Source: Dactylorhiza incarnata
Taxonomy: Eukaryota > Streptophyta > Magnoliopsida > Asparagales > Orchidaceae
Direction of reading: 5' to 3'
NCBI GenBank assembly: GCA_033032865.1
Contig: JAWHQI010000258.1
Location: forward strand, 2,232,001 to 2,296,000
DNA length: 64,000 nt
This document shows positions 1 to 12,370 of this stretch, piece by piece. The notes beneath the pieces were generated by a model. That model did not search any database. It saw nothing but the letters and a program-made list of their open reading frames with translations, and was not told where the DNA came from. Within the stretch, counting starts at the first letter, position 1; the number at the start of each line of letters is the position of its first letter. The position numbers and the translations under genes are program-made.

Positions 1-438
1 TTTTCGTGCACGCCTCAATCATTCTCTTTTATCTGGAAATACATCATTTTCAGACAAACTACATCTCATAATCAGACTTTCATTGAGCATTTTGGAGCAT
101 TATAACAATTCAAAGTTTTTTAATTGAGAATTTCACCTACGACGATGCATTAATGATACATTTGGATGTTAGGACTTGTCCATTATATACATCCAAGAGA
201 AGAAAAAAATGTGTTGTTGTTGACCTCCAATAAAATCTTAATCTAATTAACAACTTAGCATTAGTAGAAGCGAATGATGCAAAATTATGAGAATGTATTT
301 TAGGTATTTGCAATGTTACAACTTAATAGACACGATTTAACATTTAGTCGACATTTATACTAAGGCAATGCAAATTCATTGAGTGCCTTAGGTAATGACA
401 TTGTAGTAGTTTGAAAGGCTACAAAAATGATTCACATT
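1..438. other. AT-rich flank, no gene seen
   Basis: This stretch is AT-rich and has no long open frame, RNA gene or clear repeat that I can recognise. It is the left side of the target into which the Copia element at 444 inserted. The matching right side resumes at about 15826. Confidence 0.5.
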
Positions 439-865
439 GTCACTGAAAGTCCTCTGATATCAGTTGAAAGTAATCTCTGATATCAAAGGAAAGGGAGGTT
501 AGATCTTAAAGTTATTCTAGAGGAGGGGTGAATAGAGTATTAAAAAGTTCACTTATTTTTATAGCGGAATTAAAATAGTGATATATATATGTGTGTACTG
601 AGTGAGTTATAAAATAAAATAAAGAACACAGCACAACACAGTACAAAAAAATAAACAAGAATCACAGAGGACACAAGGATCTATAGTAGTTCCCCAATAA
701 ACCTGGGTACATCTACTCTTCTACCACCCTTAGTAGGAATCCACTAAGTTTTTGATCAGGTGCCCTATCACCAATGGGGTTTTGATCAGGTGCCCAATAC
801 ACCAACTGAGCTTTTGATCAGGTGCTCTAACCAAACTACAAGTTTTTGTTCAGGTGCCCTGCCAC

Positions 866-1285
866 TAGCCCTGCACAAAAGGCCCGGGCCCACTGGGCCG
901 GCCCGAGCCCGGCCCGGGAAAAGCCCGGCAAGGCCCGGGCCCGGGCAAAGCCCGCCTGGGCCAGGCCGGGCTTAGGGGGCCTAACTGGGCCCCCATATTA
1001 GGCAAAAGCCCGGCCCGGTGCCCGGCCCGGGCCGGGCCGGGCAAAGCCCGGTTACCGGGCTCTTGAAAAGCCCGGTTTTTGCCATGGCAGCAAGAGCCAT
1101 AAGGCCGGGCCTGGCCAGGGCCCGGCCCGGCCCTGGGGGCCTAGGCAGACCCCCTTCCACGGGCAAAAGCCCGGCCCGGCCCGGCCCGGTTGCAAATAAA
1201 GCCCGGGCCGGGCCCGGTTGGCAAAAGCCCGGGCCCTTCAGGCCCGGTACCGGCCCGGCCCGGTCGGGCTTTTTATGCAGGGCTA
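866..1285. mobile_element. hAT-type MITE, GC-rich, 420 bp
   Basis: The ends form a terminal inverted repeat: tagccctgcacaaaa at the left and the reverse complement of tagccctgcataaaa at the right. It is flanked by a perfect 8 bp TSD cctgccac (858-865 and 1286-1293), which is the hAT superfamily length. The interior is almost entirely subterminal repeats of the gcccggcccggg type in both orientations. It has no transposase, so it is non-autonomous. The sister LTR at about 14590-14600 carries the uninterrupted site with a single cctgccac. The open frames across it (for example 760-975 and 1018-1311) are products of GC-rich repeats and not genes. Confidence 0.92.
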
Positions 1286-2189
1286 CCTGCCACCAAGGGG
1301 TTAACTTTTGAAAGGAGTTAGAACCCTGTACAAGATGGGATAAAGAGGGTTATGAAGTTCTTCTCTGCCAATAATCTGAGAGAAGACTAGTGAATTTGAT
1401 GTTGTAAAGCTCCCTCTGTCAGATAGAAAATAGTTGACAGTTGAGGATGAAGCTTTCTCTTGAATGTAGATCTTCCTGATAGCTGATGAATCTGAGAGAC
1501 AAAGGATTCTCAGATTGTTTGTTGCTCTTGAAGATTTAGAAACTTGCAGCAGAAATCTGAGATAAGATCTGTGTTGTTGTTCTCAGAGATTGAGAGGTGC
1601 TGCTTGAGGAAGATGAAGATCTGAAAACTTTTTGGCTTTCTGTATATTTCTTTTTCTTCTTCTTCCTCTCGACTGTATTCTTCTTCTCTATTTCCTGTCT
1701 TGCTGTACTGTTGTAATACTATTCTTCCTTATTTTTCTCTTTGATAATATATCTCTGATTTGAATTTCAAATCCTCTGAATAAGGAATAGAATAATCAGG
1801 AGGATTATTTCTTGGAACTGCAAGCCAATATTTAATTCCTTTTCAATAAATGATATCCTTTTCCAATAAGCCAAATGGCTACTTTCTCGAGATAAGAGAA
1901 TAGAAAGGAATAAAATAAAAGGAATGATATAATCCTTGACTTATCTGGAATATAGATTCGTTGTTTAAATAGGTTGATCTGAGATCAGAGAATAGAATAA
2001 AACTGATCATGTCTGAAATAATGAACTGAGGAGAAATTTCGTCGATCTGAAAATTGAATTCGTTGAACTGAATGTTGAGTTCGTCGATCTGAAAGATAAT
2101 CTGCTTAATCTGCCTGGAAGAACTGAGTTCGTCGATCTGGGAATTAATTTCGTCGATCTGAACATCTTGATACTTATTCTTTGAGCGCA

Positions 2190-2365
2190 GAGCTGAGTTT
2201 GTCGAATGCTGAGACTTGGGAGGTTCGTCGAACGCTGAGACTTGGCAAGTTCGTCGACCGCTGAGACTGGGCAAATTCGTCGACCGCTGAGACTGGGCAA
2301 ATTCGTCGACCTCTAAAACTGGGCAAATTCGTCGAATTGGAGCAAGACGTTCGTCGAACGCAGGA
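2190..2365. repeat. TTCGTCGA short tandem repeats in LTR
   Basis: Units of about 26 bp of the form ttcgtcgaccgctgagactggg repeat five to six times, with variation between cgaacg and cgaccg. The same array lies in the other LTR at about 15505-15680. Related ttcgtcga/ttcgacga pieces lie inside the element at about 12205-12370. Confidence 0.8.
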
Positions 2366-2541
2366 TGGAGTTCGTCGAACGCAGAAACTTATCTTTTCCT
2401 TGAGTTCTAACAGCCTAAAACCTTGACCCTTAGACTATACATTGGGGTCAACTTAGTCCTAGTCAACAGATAGTGATCCTATCCCAAATCAGTAATAGGG
2501 TTGTTCCAACAATCTCCACCTATTTGGGTTAGGACACTATT

Positions 2542-5500
2542 TGTAACTTCCCCCAGACAGCTAGACCCCCCTGGTGAATCTGTCTTGACAAGGTCATGAC
2601 AAGGCCTTGGTAGAGTAGAAATCCCTTTAACTTAGGCAAGATTAGGATTGAAAGTGCCTTGGACTGCAAATAGCAATTTCCAGTGACCAAGCTTAGGGTT
2701 GGACTTTAGGGCCTCAACTTGACCATTTGACCCCACCATAGTATCCCTAACCCTTTAGGGGTCCCCTTAGGGCACCAAGGACCCATTGGGGTCAACCAAA
2801 GAGGCCAAATTGACCAAAGTCAACCCTAACCCTAAATTGGTCAAAGTAGCCTAATTAGAGTCAATTAACCCTCACCATAACAAATTGACCACTCATCTAG
2901 GTCTAAAATATTATAAGAGACCTAGTAGACCTAAAAGCCCCATCATGGGACCCCCAGTGGTGCGAATTGACCAAAATGCCCTTTTTAGGTCAAAATGTCA
3001 ATTCTTCACAAAGTGCCCTAATTGATCATCACCATATTAAATTGACCATACCCATAGTGTTATCATGTCATAGGGGACCCAGTGGACCAAAAAGCCCCAT
3101 AACTGGGCCAACCCTAGGGCTCAATTTGATCAAAGTCAACTTAGCATGTTTTGGTCAAATCAACTCAAATTGGGTCAACAAAGGCTCATGTGACCAAATT
3201 GACCCCACCAGTAGTTTCTAAACCTAATTTGGAGTTCAATGGACCCAAAAGCCTCATCCTAGGGTCACCCAATTGGTCAATTTGACCAAAAGTCAAACTT
3301 GCCCAAATTAGGTGAAATCTCTTAAACCTAGCCCAATCCCTTTGGGCTAAGCCCAAATTGACCACTTGACCAGCATTCTTGACTGATAATTAGCCTAGGG
3401 GAGAGATAAAAATCGGCCATGATGAGTAGGAGAGAGAAAAACCCAATTTTGGAGGAGAGAGAAGGTGGTGTTCATGGCCATTAAGAGGATACACCCCTTG
3501 GAATCCCCATTGATGTCCCCTTTCATCTCCCCTGATGAATGTGGAGGGAATTCCAGGAGTTTTCTGGAGGAATTGAAGGCAGGGGGGAAGCATAAGGGTG
3601 ACCGACCATGGGGGAGAGGAGGGGTCACTTGGTGATCTCTTGATGGAGCCCTCCTCCCATTAAATTGAGGCCTCCATTAGCTTCAGAAGCTCTCAAGGAG
3701 TTGAAACCCCCACTTTCCCGACCCTTTCAGTGCTCAGAGGAGGAGATTCCACGGCACCCAAAGCTCCAAGGAGGAACAATGGCGGCCGGCAAACGGAGCC
3801 ATGAATCACACCAAATAAGGTCCGATCCTCCTCCTCCTTACTCGTGCTAGCATCTTAGATCGAATTAGGTGAGAAATCGGGCTCAAAAGAGCCCGATCGG
3901 AGAGTTGAAACTCCAGATTTTCCATGGAAAATCGCCCCCTTGAGTTCGTCGGAGACCGCCCCTCCGGCGGCCGTGCCGCCGCCCGGCGATAGTCCCCACC
4001 TCAACGGAGGTGGTGGCGGTGGTGGCCGGCCAGGGAGGTGGCCGGGTGGCCGGGAAATGGCCCTGGAAAAGCTACAGGAATTGGCGTTTTATTTGGCAGA
4101 TTTCGGGTATTTGGAGAAGATGAACAGTACCCCTATTTTATTTTAATGTTTTATTTAGTTGTTTTATTCATATTATTATGTAGTGAATGGTTTTAAATTT
4201 TAAAAATAGATAGAGCCCTCTACTGAAAAAGTGCCCAACATAAAAGTTGTAGGCCTTGACCCCTAGGATCATACAAAATTGGGTTCACCCCATTTGGAGT
4301 CCTGGTTTGACCTCAGCACCCATTTTAGTGCAAAGTTTGACTGAACTTTGAATGGATGCCCACACCAAACCAGTAGTCCAAATGACTTGAAATTTGGACT
4401 AGGAGTGAGCCATGCCTAGGACTACATCATATCCAAAAATGAGAATTTTTGGAGAACTTTTTCCTAAAGTTTTTGAAAACATTTAATAATCTTTGCATAA
4501 ATTATTTGGCGGGTCAAATGACCTCCAATATCCACCAAACTTTGGTGGGGTGTTATTAGGGTCATGATGAAGCCCTGGTTAAAATTTCACCTCATTTGGA
4601 GGTGTTTTGGTTAGGATTTTACTCAGCCCTAGTTTGGCCTATAAAGGGCTAATTAGGGTAATTCACCCCCTTGGTATTTTGAGTGGTCAAATCACCTCAA
4701 CAGAGGCTGATATTTTGTCCACTGACCTTTTAGGGCATAACAAACCCTCCAATGGAGTTTGGGGTGGTTTGGTGTATGGTAGCCCTAGAACCCTAGGGTA
4801 GGTCCCTTAGTGGGGATTTTTAGGGTTGTGAAGGACATAGGGGTGCTTGTCCTTGGAGAGGAGTGAAGTAGATTCATCTGAGTTCTATGGGTGATATAAC
4901 ACCCTCACAAGAAGTTTGGATGGATTTGGGGAAGTATGGACCATAATCTTAGGGTAAACCATAAGGGGTGCATTTAGAGGCCAATGAAGGAAGAAGGATC
5001 AAACCTTTATGGTTTGGCCTAGAATTTTGTGGAGGTGGTCATGGTGAGCAGAGAGCCCTTCTATGAGAAATTGGTGGGATTTGGAGTTGCCAACCCTAGG
5101 TAATAAATTCTTAGGTAGAATTGTAAATATTTAGGTTTTGGGGATTAATGAAGAAATAACACTTATTGATTAACCATCTTCTGTCACCAACTTGGTATAT
5201 ATGTTAACATTCCCTGGAGATTCTATTAGAACCATTGGAAGACCTTTGGAGGTCCAAATTATAATTATTCGTATTGTTGGCAATTTTGGGGATGATTAAT
5301 TTTTAGGGTGTTAGGTTTTTGTAATTGCATGAAACTTTGCTGGATGACATTTCATACCATTATGAACCCACGGTATTTTTATCATAATTTATGGATCAAT
5401 ATTTTTGGTACCTCTAGTTCAATTTGGAATTAATTGCAAATATATCCTTTGTGGAAATTACAAATGTAACCTCTATGGAATATGGTCAAACTTTGTAGGG

Positions 5501-7667
5501 CTGAATATTTTAGTATTAATAACCTCTGTATAAATTTGCATAAGGTTTAGAGATCATATGAGGGTACCTCCTTTGGAATTCATTGGAAATAAATGGGTTT
5601 TGAAATTTTTAATAATAGTAGATCTTGCTGGAATTCCCTACAAATTCATATCTATTGATTATTAGGTACCCTTGATTTATGTAAAAAGTTGGGTAGGCAT
5701 TGGAAGTCAGAAAAGTGCACTTGTAGTTCAAACCTTAGGAAGTTGTATTTTGGAAAATTGGTTTTAAATATTAATAATGTTGGGAAAATTATGAAACTCT
5801 GGAATTGATCTTAAATAAGTGACATGAACCCACAGTAAAAATATTGGGTAATGGAGTTGATTATTTAATGTACCTCCCTTCATGAGCATCAAAGCGTTGA
5901 GGATGATCTGCGTTTAGCAATTTGGCAATTTTGGGGTTATGGGTCAAATTGGGATATTTTGATTGGAGATGTGAGAGTTTAATGGTGATCATATGACTAT
6001 GTGAGGATACCTAGAGTTAATTAGGGTTTGATGAGTCCTAGGGTGGTGGGGCGCCACCCTTGGGGTAGGTCGTCCTGGGATTGACGAAAGATCGTCTTCT
6101 CCCTTTAGTGTCTTAAAGCACTTAGGTTTAATTCAGGTAAAGTATTAAGAGGGTTTTCTTATGGGTAGTAACCAATAATATTAAGTGTCTTGGGAAAGGG
6201 AACCTTGGGGTGTCATCCCATCGTAGTTCCTAGTACTGTAGCGAGCACCTTACGGGGTAACCCTCGGGAAGTCCAAGACTAACCCTAACTTATGGGAGTA
6301 AGGTGATGTATAAGATTAACTAATAACACACTCATCCATAAACCGTGGTTACGAGAAGTTAGTTGGTTTGGTCTTACGAGCGGTAGGCTCGGTGGTTAAA
6401 GGTGCGGATTGCTGAGTCAGGAGAGCTTGTGACTCAGTTGTGTTTTGTGGTACGGACGGGTTGGTTCGGCGAGCCGATGGCTCGGAAGGTTATTGATGGC
6501 GGGCAGGTTAGCCCGGGGAGCTTATGGCTCGGAGGTAGGAAGTAGAACATGTTGCATGTGCATTGAAGGTGGTGGGTCTTCGGTATTGGACGATCGTTCA
6601 CACCGACGTCAATACGTTGACTCGGCAAGTGTGGTATTTACACTTAGCCTTGAAAGTCTGGCGGTCCAGTCAGTAAGAGTACGCAGACGCTCTGCGGGTT
6701 TTGTGGAGGCGTACGATAGGTCTAGGTTAGGTAGTGTGAATACCAACCTAGAGGTGGGCGAGGCCCAACCCACCGCTCCCGTTTGCCACTACGGGAGTAT
6801 CCTGGGAGTCTAGCTCGCTCCAAAAAGAGGGAACTAAAGGTCTGTGCGCATAGAGTCGTAGTGAGTGAGTTGCACTTGTATGAACATAGCATAACAGCAT
6901 ACTTGCATGTCATAGCATAAACATTGCATTCAACCTACCCCTAACGTATAAGTCGGTTATGGGACTTCTTATACGGTAGGCCCTGCTAAACGACCCCTTG
7001 GTCTATAGGTTTGTATGGACATTCCTATAAATCAATGGTTACTTTTATATTACTTTACTTGCTATTACATATACTGCTTACTGTTCTTTACATGCACTTT
7101 ACTCTACAATACCTTGTTACCGTACTTTCTTTAGGATAGTTGTCACCTGCTTCTTTCCACTCTGCCTTTGATCCTCCTTTTCACTCCTCCCCGCTCGGTG
7201 CCTAGGAGCCACGGGTTTAGGGGCGGGGGATTATTGACTGAGTCTAGTTTGACTGACGGTCGGTGGACCATATCATTTTAGGGGTTCGAGGAGACGCAAC
7301 AACACCAGAGGCCGGAACAGACGAAGGCGGGCCAATCTAGTACAGGAGCACAGGATTCAGGATCTGTGAGTGATTAGTAGTTAGCTTCCGCGAGTGATCT
7401 TGTAGTGAGGATATGATGTACAGGGCACGAGCCCTTTTATTATTGCAACCCTTGTTATCTTTTATTCAGTTATATCATGTGGACATTTGTATTTCATGTT
7501 GATTCTGTGGACTTGTCTTCTCTTTAATGTACTTTTCTTCGTGATCGATTTGGCCGGCAGGATCGGCGTTTTGTAGTGGCGACCTTCCCGAGTGAAGGTG
7601 TCACCGCAAAGCGGCGGTTCTGGGCCTAAGACCCGGTGGTTTTTGCAAAAAAAAAAGGGGTCTTACA
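2542..7667. mobile_element. solo LTR, 5.1 kb, TGTAA...TTACA type
   Basis: The segment begins TGTAACTTCCCC and ends GGGGTCTTACA, and is bounded by a perfect 5 bp TSD ctatt (2537-2541 and 7668-7672). No second copy of its ends occurs inside, and there is no primer site, polypurine tract, gag or pol, so it is best read as a solo LTR left by LTR-LTR recombination. Length and termini suit a large plant Gypsy LTR (Tekay/Del or a similar lineage), but the lineage is inferred. Contents include a GTCAA/TTGAC-dense stretch (2585-3390), a GC-rich leader-like part near 3900-4080, an A10 tract near 7647-7656, and a region near 7380-7560 resembling the end of a Gypsy LTR. Open frames here are short and match nothing. 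Confidence 0.82.
2585..3390. promoter_or_regulatory. dense cluster of W-box-like TTGAC cores
   Basis: I count about 23 TTGAC or GTCAA cores on the two strands in roughly 805 bp. About 1.6 would be expected for a random pentamer of even composition. Many read TTGACC, the core bound by WRKY factors. They recur in phrases such as aattgacc and agtcaac. Whether they bind WRKY proteins is inference. Confidence 0.5.
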
Positions 7668-7672
7668 CTATT

Positions 7673-8838
7673 TGACAAAATTAAATAATAAAAATAAACA
7701 ACAAAACAACAGAGCATATATATCTGACAGATTTTAAACATTTCAGCAGATATAAAATATGATACTCTGAATTTTAAAATTTTACATTGAAAACAGAAAT
7801 AATAAAAACAAATAATCAGAACCTTTTATCTTTCTCTAAAGGAGGCTTGAATATGATTTGCCTTTCAAATTCTTGCTTTCTGAATTCTGAATTTCTTGCC
7901 TTCATCTTTCTGAATTTGTTTATCTGAACTGAATCTGTCATATCTCAAACTGCATTTTTCAGCTTTTGCTTTTGTTGATCTGAACTGTAGCAATAACTGA
8001 ATTGCTTTGTTGAATCTGTCATATCTGAATTATTTCTGAATCTGCATCTGTATTTGTCATATCTGAATCTTCAAACTAAAATTGTTGTGAGCTTCTTCAA
8101 ATAACTGAAACCTATCATAAAGGAGCTTCTTCAAAAAGAACTGATTTTTGCTTCTTCATACAACATCTCCCCCTGAAACTTGAGATTCTATATAAAGCAT
8201 CTCCCTTTATCAAAAAGGAAAGCATCTCCTCCTAACAAAAAGGAGTTTCTTCAAAACATCTCCCCCTGCCAAAAAGGAGCTTCTTCAAAATATCTCCCCC
8301 TGCCTAGTTTCAGGAAGACCTGTAGCTAGGCCCCTAGAAGAAGAGACATTTGAATAGAAGGTAGGGAATGATGCAATTTTTGAAGAAATATTGTCATTGT
8401 TCCTGCAAAAGAAAAATAGAAATCAAGTGCAAAGGAACTGGAAAGGAGAAGCAGTTATGTAGGCATACAGTTAAAATGAAATAAAAGCTTGATTATAAGG
8501 AAATTCCATACAATGGAATAGGTTCAGAGGTGTGCTAAATAATCAGCTGGGAAAGTTTCCCTGTCTCAGTTGAACCGCTGAGAAAACATTTGCTCAACCG
8601 CTGAGAAGAAAACTGTCCAACCGCTGAGACTGAAAGTTGTCTTAGCTGAACTGCTGAGAAGACAGCTGCTCAACCGCTGAGATTGAGAGCTTGTCTCAGC
8701 TGTTTCAGTTGAGACTGAGAGCTTGTCTCAGCTGTTTCAGTTGAGACTGAGAGCTTGTCTCAGCTGTTTAGAACAGCAAACCGACTGAACAAAATTCACA
8801 CAATGGAACAATGAGGGATAAATAAAAGATATAATTTT
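7673..8838 (-). other. 3' noncoding region of the Copia element with repeated polypurine tracts
   Basis: There is no long frame, so the env-like gene of some Sireviruses is absent. On the minus strand 8160-8310 contains about five purine tracts of the type GGGGGAGATG (plus strand catctccccctg), separated by aaaaaggag/cttcttca spacers. Repeated polypurine tracts near the 3' LTR are a described Sirevirus hallmark. Position 8570-8770 holds tandem ctcagctgtttcagttgagactgagag units of about 36 bp. Confidence 0.65.
8690..8770. repeat. about 36 bp tandem repeat, 2-3 copies
   Basis: The phrase gagcttgtctcagctgttt recurs three times, linked by cagttgagactga. Each unit has internal dyad symmetry (ctcagc/gctgag, cagttgagactg). 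The preceding 8565-8690 has looser 'ccgctgaga' repeats of the same kind. Confidence 0.7.
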
Positions 8839-11800
8839 TTAATTGATTGAATCTTCATCTATCATTCCTAGCTGATTTATAAAGAAAATATGTTTCTTTT
8901 TATCCAAGGGTTTGGTGAAAATATCAGCCCTTTGCAAATCAGTAGAAATGAATTGTTGGCAAATTTTATTTTTATCCACATTATCTCTGATAAAGTGGTG
9001 CCTAATTTTTATATGTTTAGTCCTACTATGAAGTACTGGATTTTGTGTTATAGATATTGCACTAGTATTGTCACAAAATATAATTGAATTATTTAAGTTG
9101 ATACTATAATCTAGAAATTGATTTTGTATCAACAATATTTGTGAGCAGCAACTGTTTGCAGCAATATATTCTGCTTCAGCTGTTGATGTAGACACAGATG
9201 TTTGTTTCTTACAAAACCAAGACACAAGCATATCACAAAGAAACTGGCAAGTTCCTGATGTGCTTTTCCTGTCTACTCTGCATCCAGCTGGCATAATCAG
9301 AATCTGATAATCCAGTTAATTCAAATTCTGATGTTGTTGGATACCAGAGTCCTAGATTTGGACAACACTTTATATATCTCAAAATTCTTTTAATAAAATT
9401 AGGTGAGATTATTTGGGGTTAACATGGAACCTAGCACAAATACATGTAGAAAATATTATGTCAGGTCTACTAGCTGTTAGGTAAAGTAAAGAGTCAACAA
9501 TTGCTCTATACACTTTCTGATCAACATGTTTCCCTGATTCATCAGTGTCAACAACATCATTGGAGGGCATGGTGTTTTCATGGTGGAAGCATCAGACATA
9601 CCAAATCTTTTCACTAATTCCTTAGCATACTTAGATTGTGATATGAATATGCATTTGGAGTTTGCTTCACTTGAAGACCAAGGAAGTAAAATAACTCATT
9701 TCAAATTTAGATTGCATTAGGTTAGAAAACATTTTGCATAGATTTGAATCAGTAGAGCCAAATATAATATCATCTACATAAATTTGAACTAGTAATGTTT
9801 GATTTTTATGTATCCTAAAAAATAAAGTTTTATCAACAATGCCTCTACAGAAATTGTTCTCCAAAAGAAAATTAGCTAAGGTCTCATACCATGCTCTGGG
9901 AGCTTGTTTGAGACCATACAGAGCTTTATTAAGCTTAAATACATAAGAAGGGTGAGTTAGAGAGATAAAACCTGGTGGTTGTTCCACATAAACTTCTTCT
10001 TTGATATCTCCATTAAGAAAAGCACTCTTCACATTCATCTGATAAACCTTGAACTTCTTGAATGCAGCAAAGGCAAGAAAAATCCTTATAGCTTCAAGTC
10101 TAGCAACAGGAGCAAAGGTTTGATCAAAATCATTTCCTTTTTCCTGAGAATATCCTTGGGCTACTAATCTTGCTTTATTTCTGATGATTATGTCTTGATC
10201 ATCTAGCTTGTTCCTGAAGACCCACTTGGTGCCAATGACTGGATGGCCTTTTGGTCTTGGAACCAAATCCCAAACCTTGTTGCTTTCAAATTGGTTGAGC
10301 TCCTCTTGCATTGCAAGAATCCAGTTTGGATCTTGTTCTGCATCTTTTATGGATTGAGGTTCAACTTGTGATAGGAAACAAGTGTGCATCTGATTTTGGT
10401 GTAGTTGATGCCTTGTTTGAACTCCTGCTGAAATATCTCCAATGATTTGGGATATTGGATGATCTCTAACTGTGATGTGATCAACAGTTGGAGTTGGTTC
10501 AACAATAGTTTCTTCTTGAGGGACTTGTTCAGTTGTCACTTGATTTGAGTTATCAGCAAGATCTGGATTATCATCTTCTTCACTGTCTTCAATTATTTCA
10601 TTTGATGGAAGTAGAGAATCTTTATTCTGTAGATCCAATCCATTAAGATCTTCACATAGAGCTGGTACCTGCAAAGTATCTTTGGTAGAGGTGGTATTCC
10701 TCTCCTCATTTAACATGTTAGTTTCATCAAAAGATACATGCATGGACTCTTCTATCTTAAGAGTAGATTTGTTGTAAACTTTATATGCTTTACTAGAAAG
10801 AGAATATCCAAGAAATATACCTTCAGCAGACTTTGCTTCAAATTTTCTGAGATACTTCTTATCATTGTTATGCACATAGAATTTACAACCAAAAATCTTA
10901 AAATAATTAACCTTAAGCTTTTTATTCTTGAGTAATTCATAGGGAGTTTTACCATTAAGCTTATGTATCAGGCTTCTGTTCAACACATAATTAGCTGTGT
11001 TCACTGCCTCTGCCAAAAAAGAGATTGGCAAGTAAGCATCAACAAGCAATGTAGTTGTTGATTCAATAAGTGTTTTATTTTTCCTTTCAGCTACCCCCAT
11101 TTTGTTGAGAAGTTCTAGGAGCAGAGAAACATGCACTACCTGATCCCTTCTTTTCCACAAAATTCTCTCATCAGAAGAAATTCAAACTCAGTCTCATGAT
11201 CACTTCTGATCAATGCAACTAGAGTAGAGTACTCAATCTTGATGAACCTGAGAAAGCCTGTCAGAACATTGAAGGTATCAGACTTGTTCCTAAGAAAGAA
11301 CACTCAAGTGAATCTTGAGAAGTCATTTACAATAACTAAAGAATAATGCTTCCCTCCTAGACTTTGTATTGCAGTGGGTCCAAAGAGATCTAAATGCAGT
11401 AAGTACAAAATCCTAGGTGAATCACTCTTGGATAAAGATTTAAAACTACTCTTGGTCTGCTTACCTAATTGACAAGCCCTGCAGAGTCCTTCCTTCTTGT
11501 CGGAACCAGAAGACAGTCCTCTAACAAGATTGTCCTTAGAAAGCTTAGATATAGTTTTAAGGTTAATATGTCCAAGCCTTTTATGCCATAATTCATTTGT
11601 TTTACTTATAGAATTAAATAAACAAATATCTGAATTGGCAGAGTCAAAATTGACTAAATAAATGTTTCTATGTCTAATACCAGATAACACATTAATATTT
11701 TTATTATTGGTAATAAGACATAAGGAATGGTTAAAAGTTACCTGATAACCTTCATCACATAACTGGCTTATGCTGATGAGGTTGTGCTTCAGACCCTTGA

Positions 11801-12020
11801 CATAAGCTACCTCTTTGAAGGCGACTGCTCCAACTTTGATCTGACCATAACCTTTGGTTTGTCCACGGTTGGAGTCTCCAATGATCACTTTGGGTCCAAG
11901 CCTTGCCTTGTAGTTGCTTAGGTTGGCCTTGTTTCCTGTCATATGCATTGAGCATCCACTATCCAAGTACCATTGTTCTTTTATTTTTGGATAGCCCTGT
12001 ACCTGCAAAACAGAAAACAT
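8839..12020 (-). pseudogene. Copia pol (protease, integrase, RT, RNase H), broken
   Basis: Read on the minus strand, the segments are as follows. 12020-11304 has a WYLDSGCSMHMT protease motif, a GAG-pre-integrase zinc region (LWHKRLGH, then CRACQLGK) and the start of the integrase core (DLFGP). 11160-9667 has late integrase, then Copia RT with [16 protein letters not shown] and the catalytic YVDD ([10 protein letters not shown]). 9294-8839 has RNase H (STAEAEY, CDNTSA, HIKIRHHFIRD, DIFTKPL). The frame changes between 11304 and 11160, and pol is interrupted through about 9295-9666, where translation recurs only as fragments. The integrase core between the first and second catalytic residues is disrupted. 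This polyprotein would normally cut Gag, copy RNA to DNA and integrate the copy. This copy cannot do so. Confidence 0.88.
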
Positions 12021-12194
12021 TCTAGTTATTCTTGACCCAGACTACCTTGGGTCCTTTTGTTTTTCCACAAAATTCTGAAATGAAAGACATCTCAGGTTGA
12101 TCATTATAACCTTGTGGATGATATCTCCTTGGAGGAATTATCCACTCAGTGAAAGGATTCTTAGTATGTGAAGAATAAAAATTCTTTAGATTTT

Positions 12195-12370
12195 CAGTAT
12201 GTTTTCCGTTCGACGAATTTGGATGAATTCGTCGATCGCCGTTCGACGAAGTGAAGTGCTTTCGTCGAGCGCCGTTCGAATAATAACTATACTGAAGGCC
12301 TGTCTTCAGAGTTTGTCGATCTCCGTTTGACGAAATGAAGTGATTTCATCGAGCTCCGTTCGACGAATTC
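12195..12370. repeat. TTCGACGAA/TTCGTCGA repeats in the gag-pol linker
   Basis: Palindrome-like pieces (cgttcgacgaa, ttcgtcgagcgccgttcg) recur about six times within 175 bp. They share the TTCGTCGA core with the LTR arrays at 2190 and 15505 of the same element. Confidence 0.65.

Larger units (their letters stand above)
444..2511 (-). repeat. 3' LTR of the Sirevirus-like Copia element (contains MITE)
   Basis: It starts tgaaagtcct and ends ttgttccaaca, and aligns with 14171-15820. Without the MITE and its duplicated target (428 bp) it is 1640 bp, against 1650 bp for the other LTR. On the minus strand the purine-rich AGGTGGAGAT just outside it (about 2512-2521) is the polypurine tract. It has the same TTCGTCGA-rich segment as its partner. 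Confidence 0.9.

Noticed and set aside
760..1311. Pro/Gly/Arg-rich open frames on both strands
   Set aside because: They are translations of GC-rich repeats inside the hAT MITE.
6360..6440. tRNA-like words (ctcggtggttaaaggtgcgg)
   Set aside because: No cloverleaf with matching acceptor stem and T-arm could be drawn. It lies within the solo LTR.
7673..8838. env-like gene of the Sirevirus-like element
   Set aside because: No frame longer than short fragments exists on the minus strand here.
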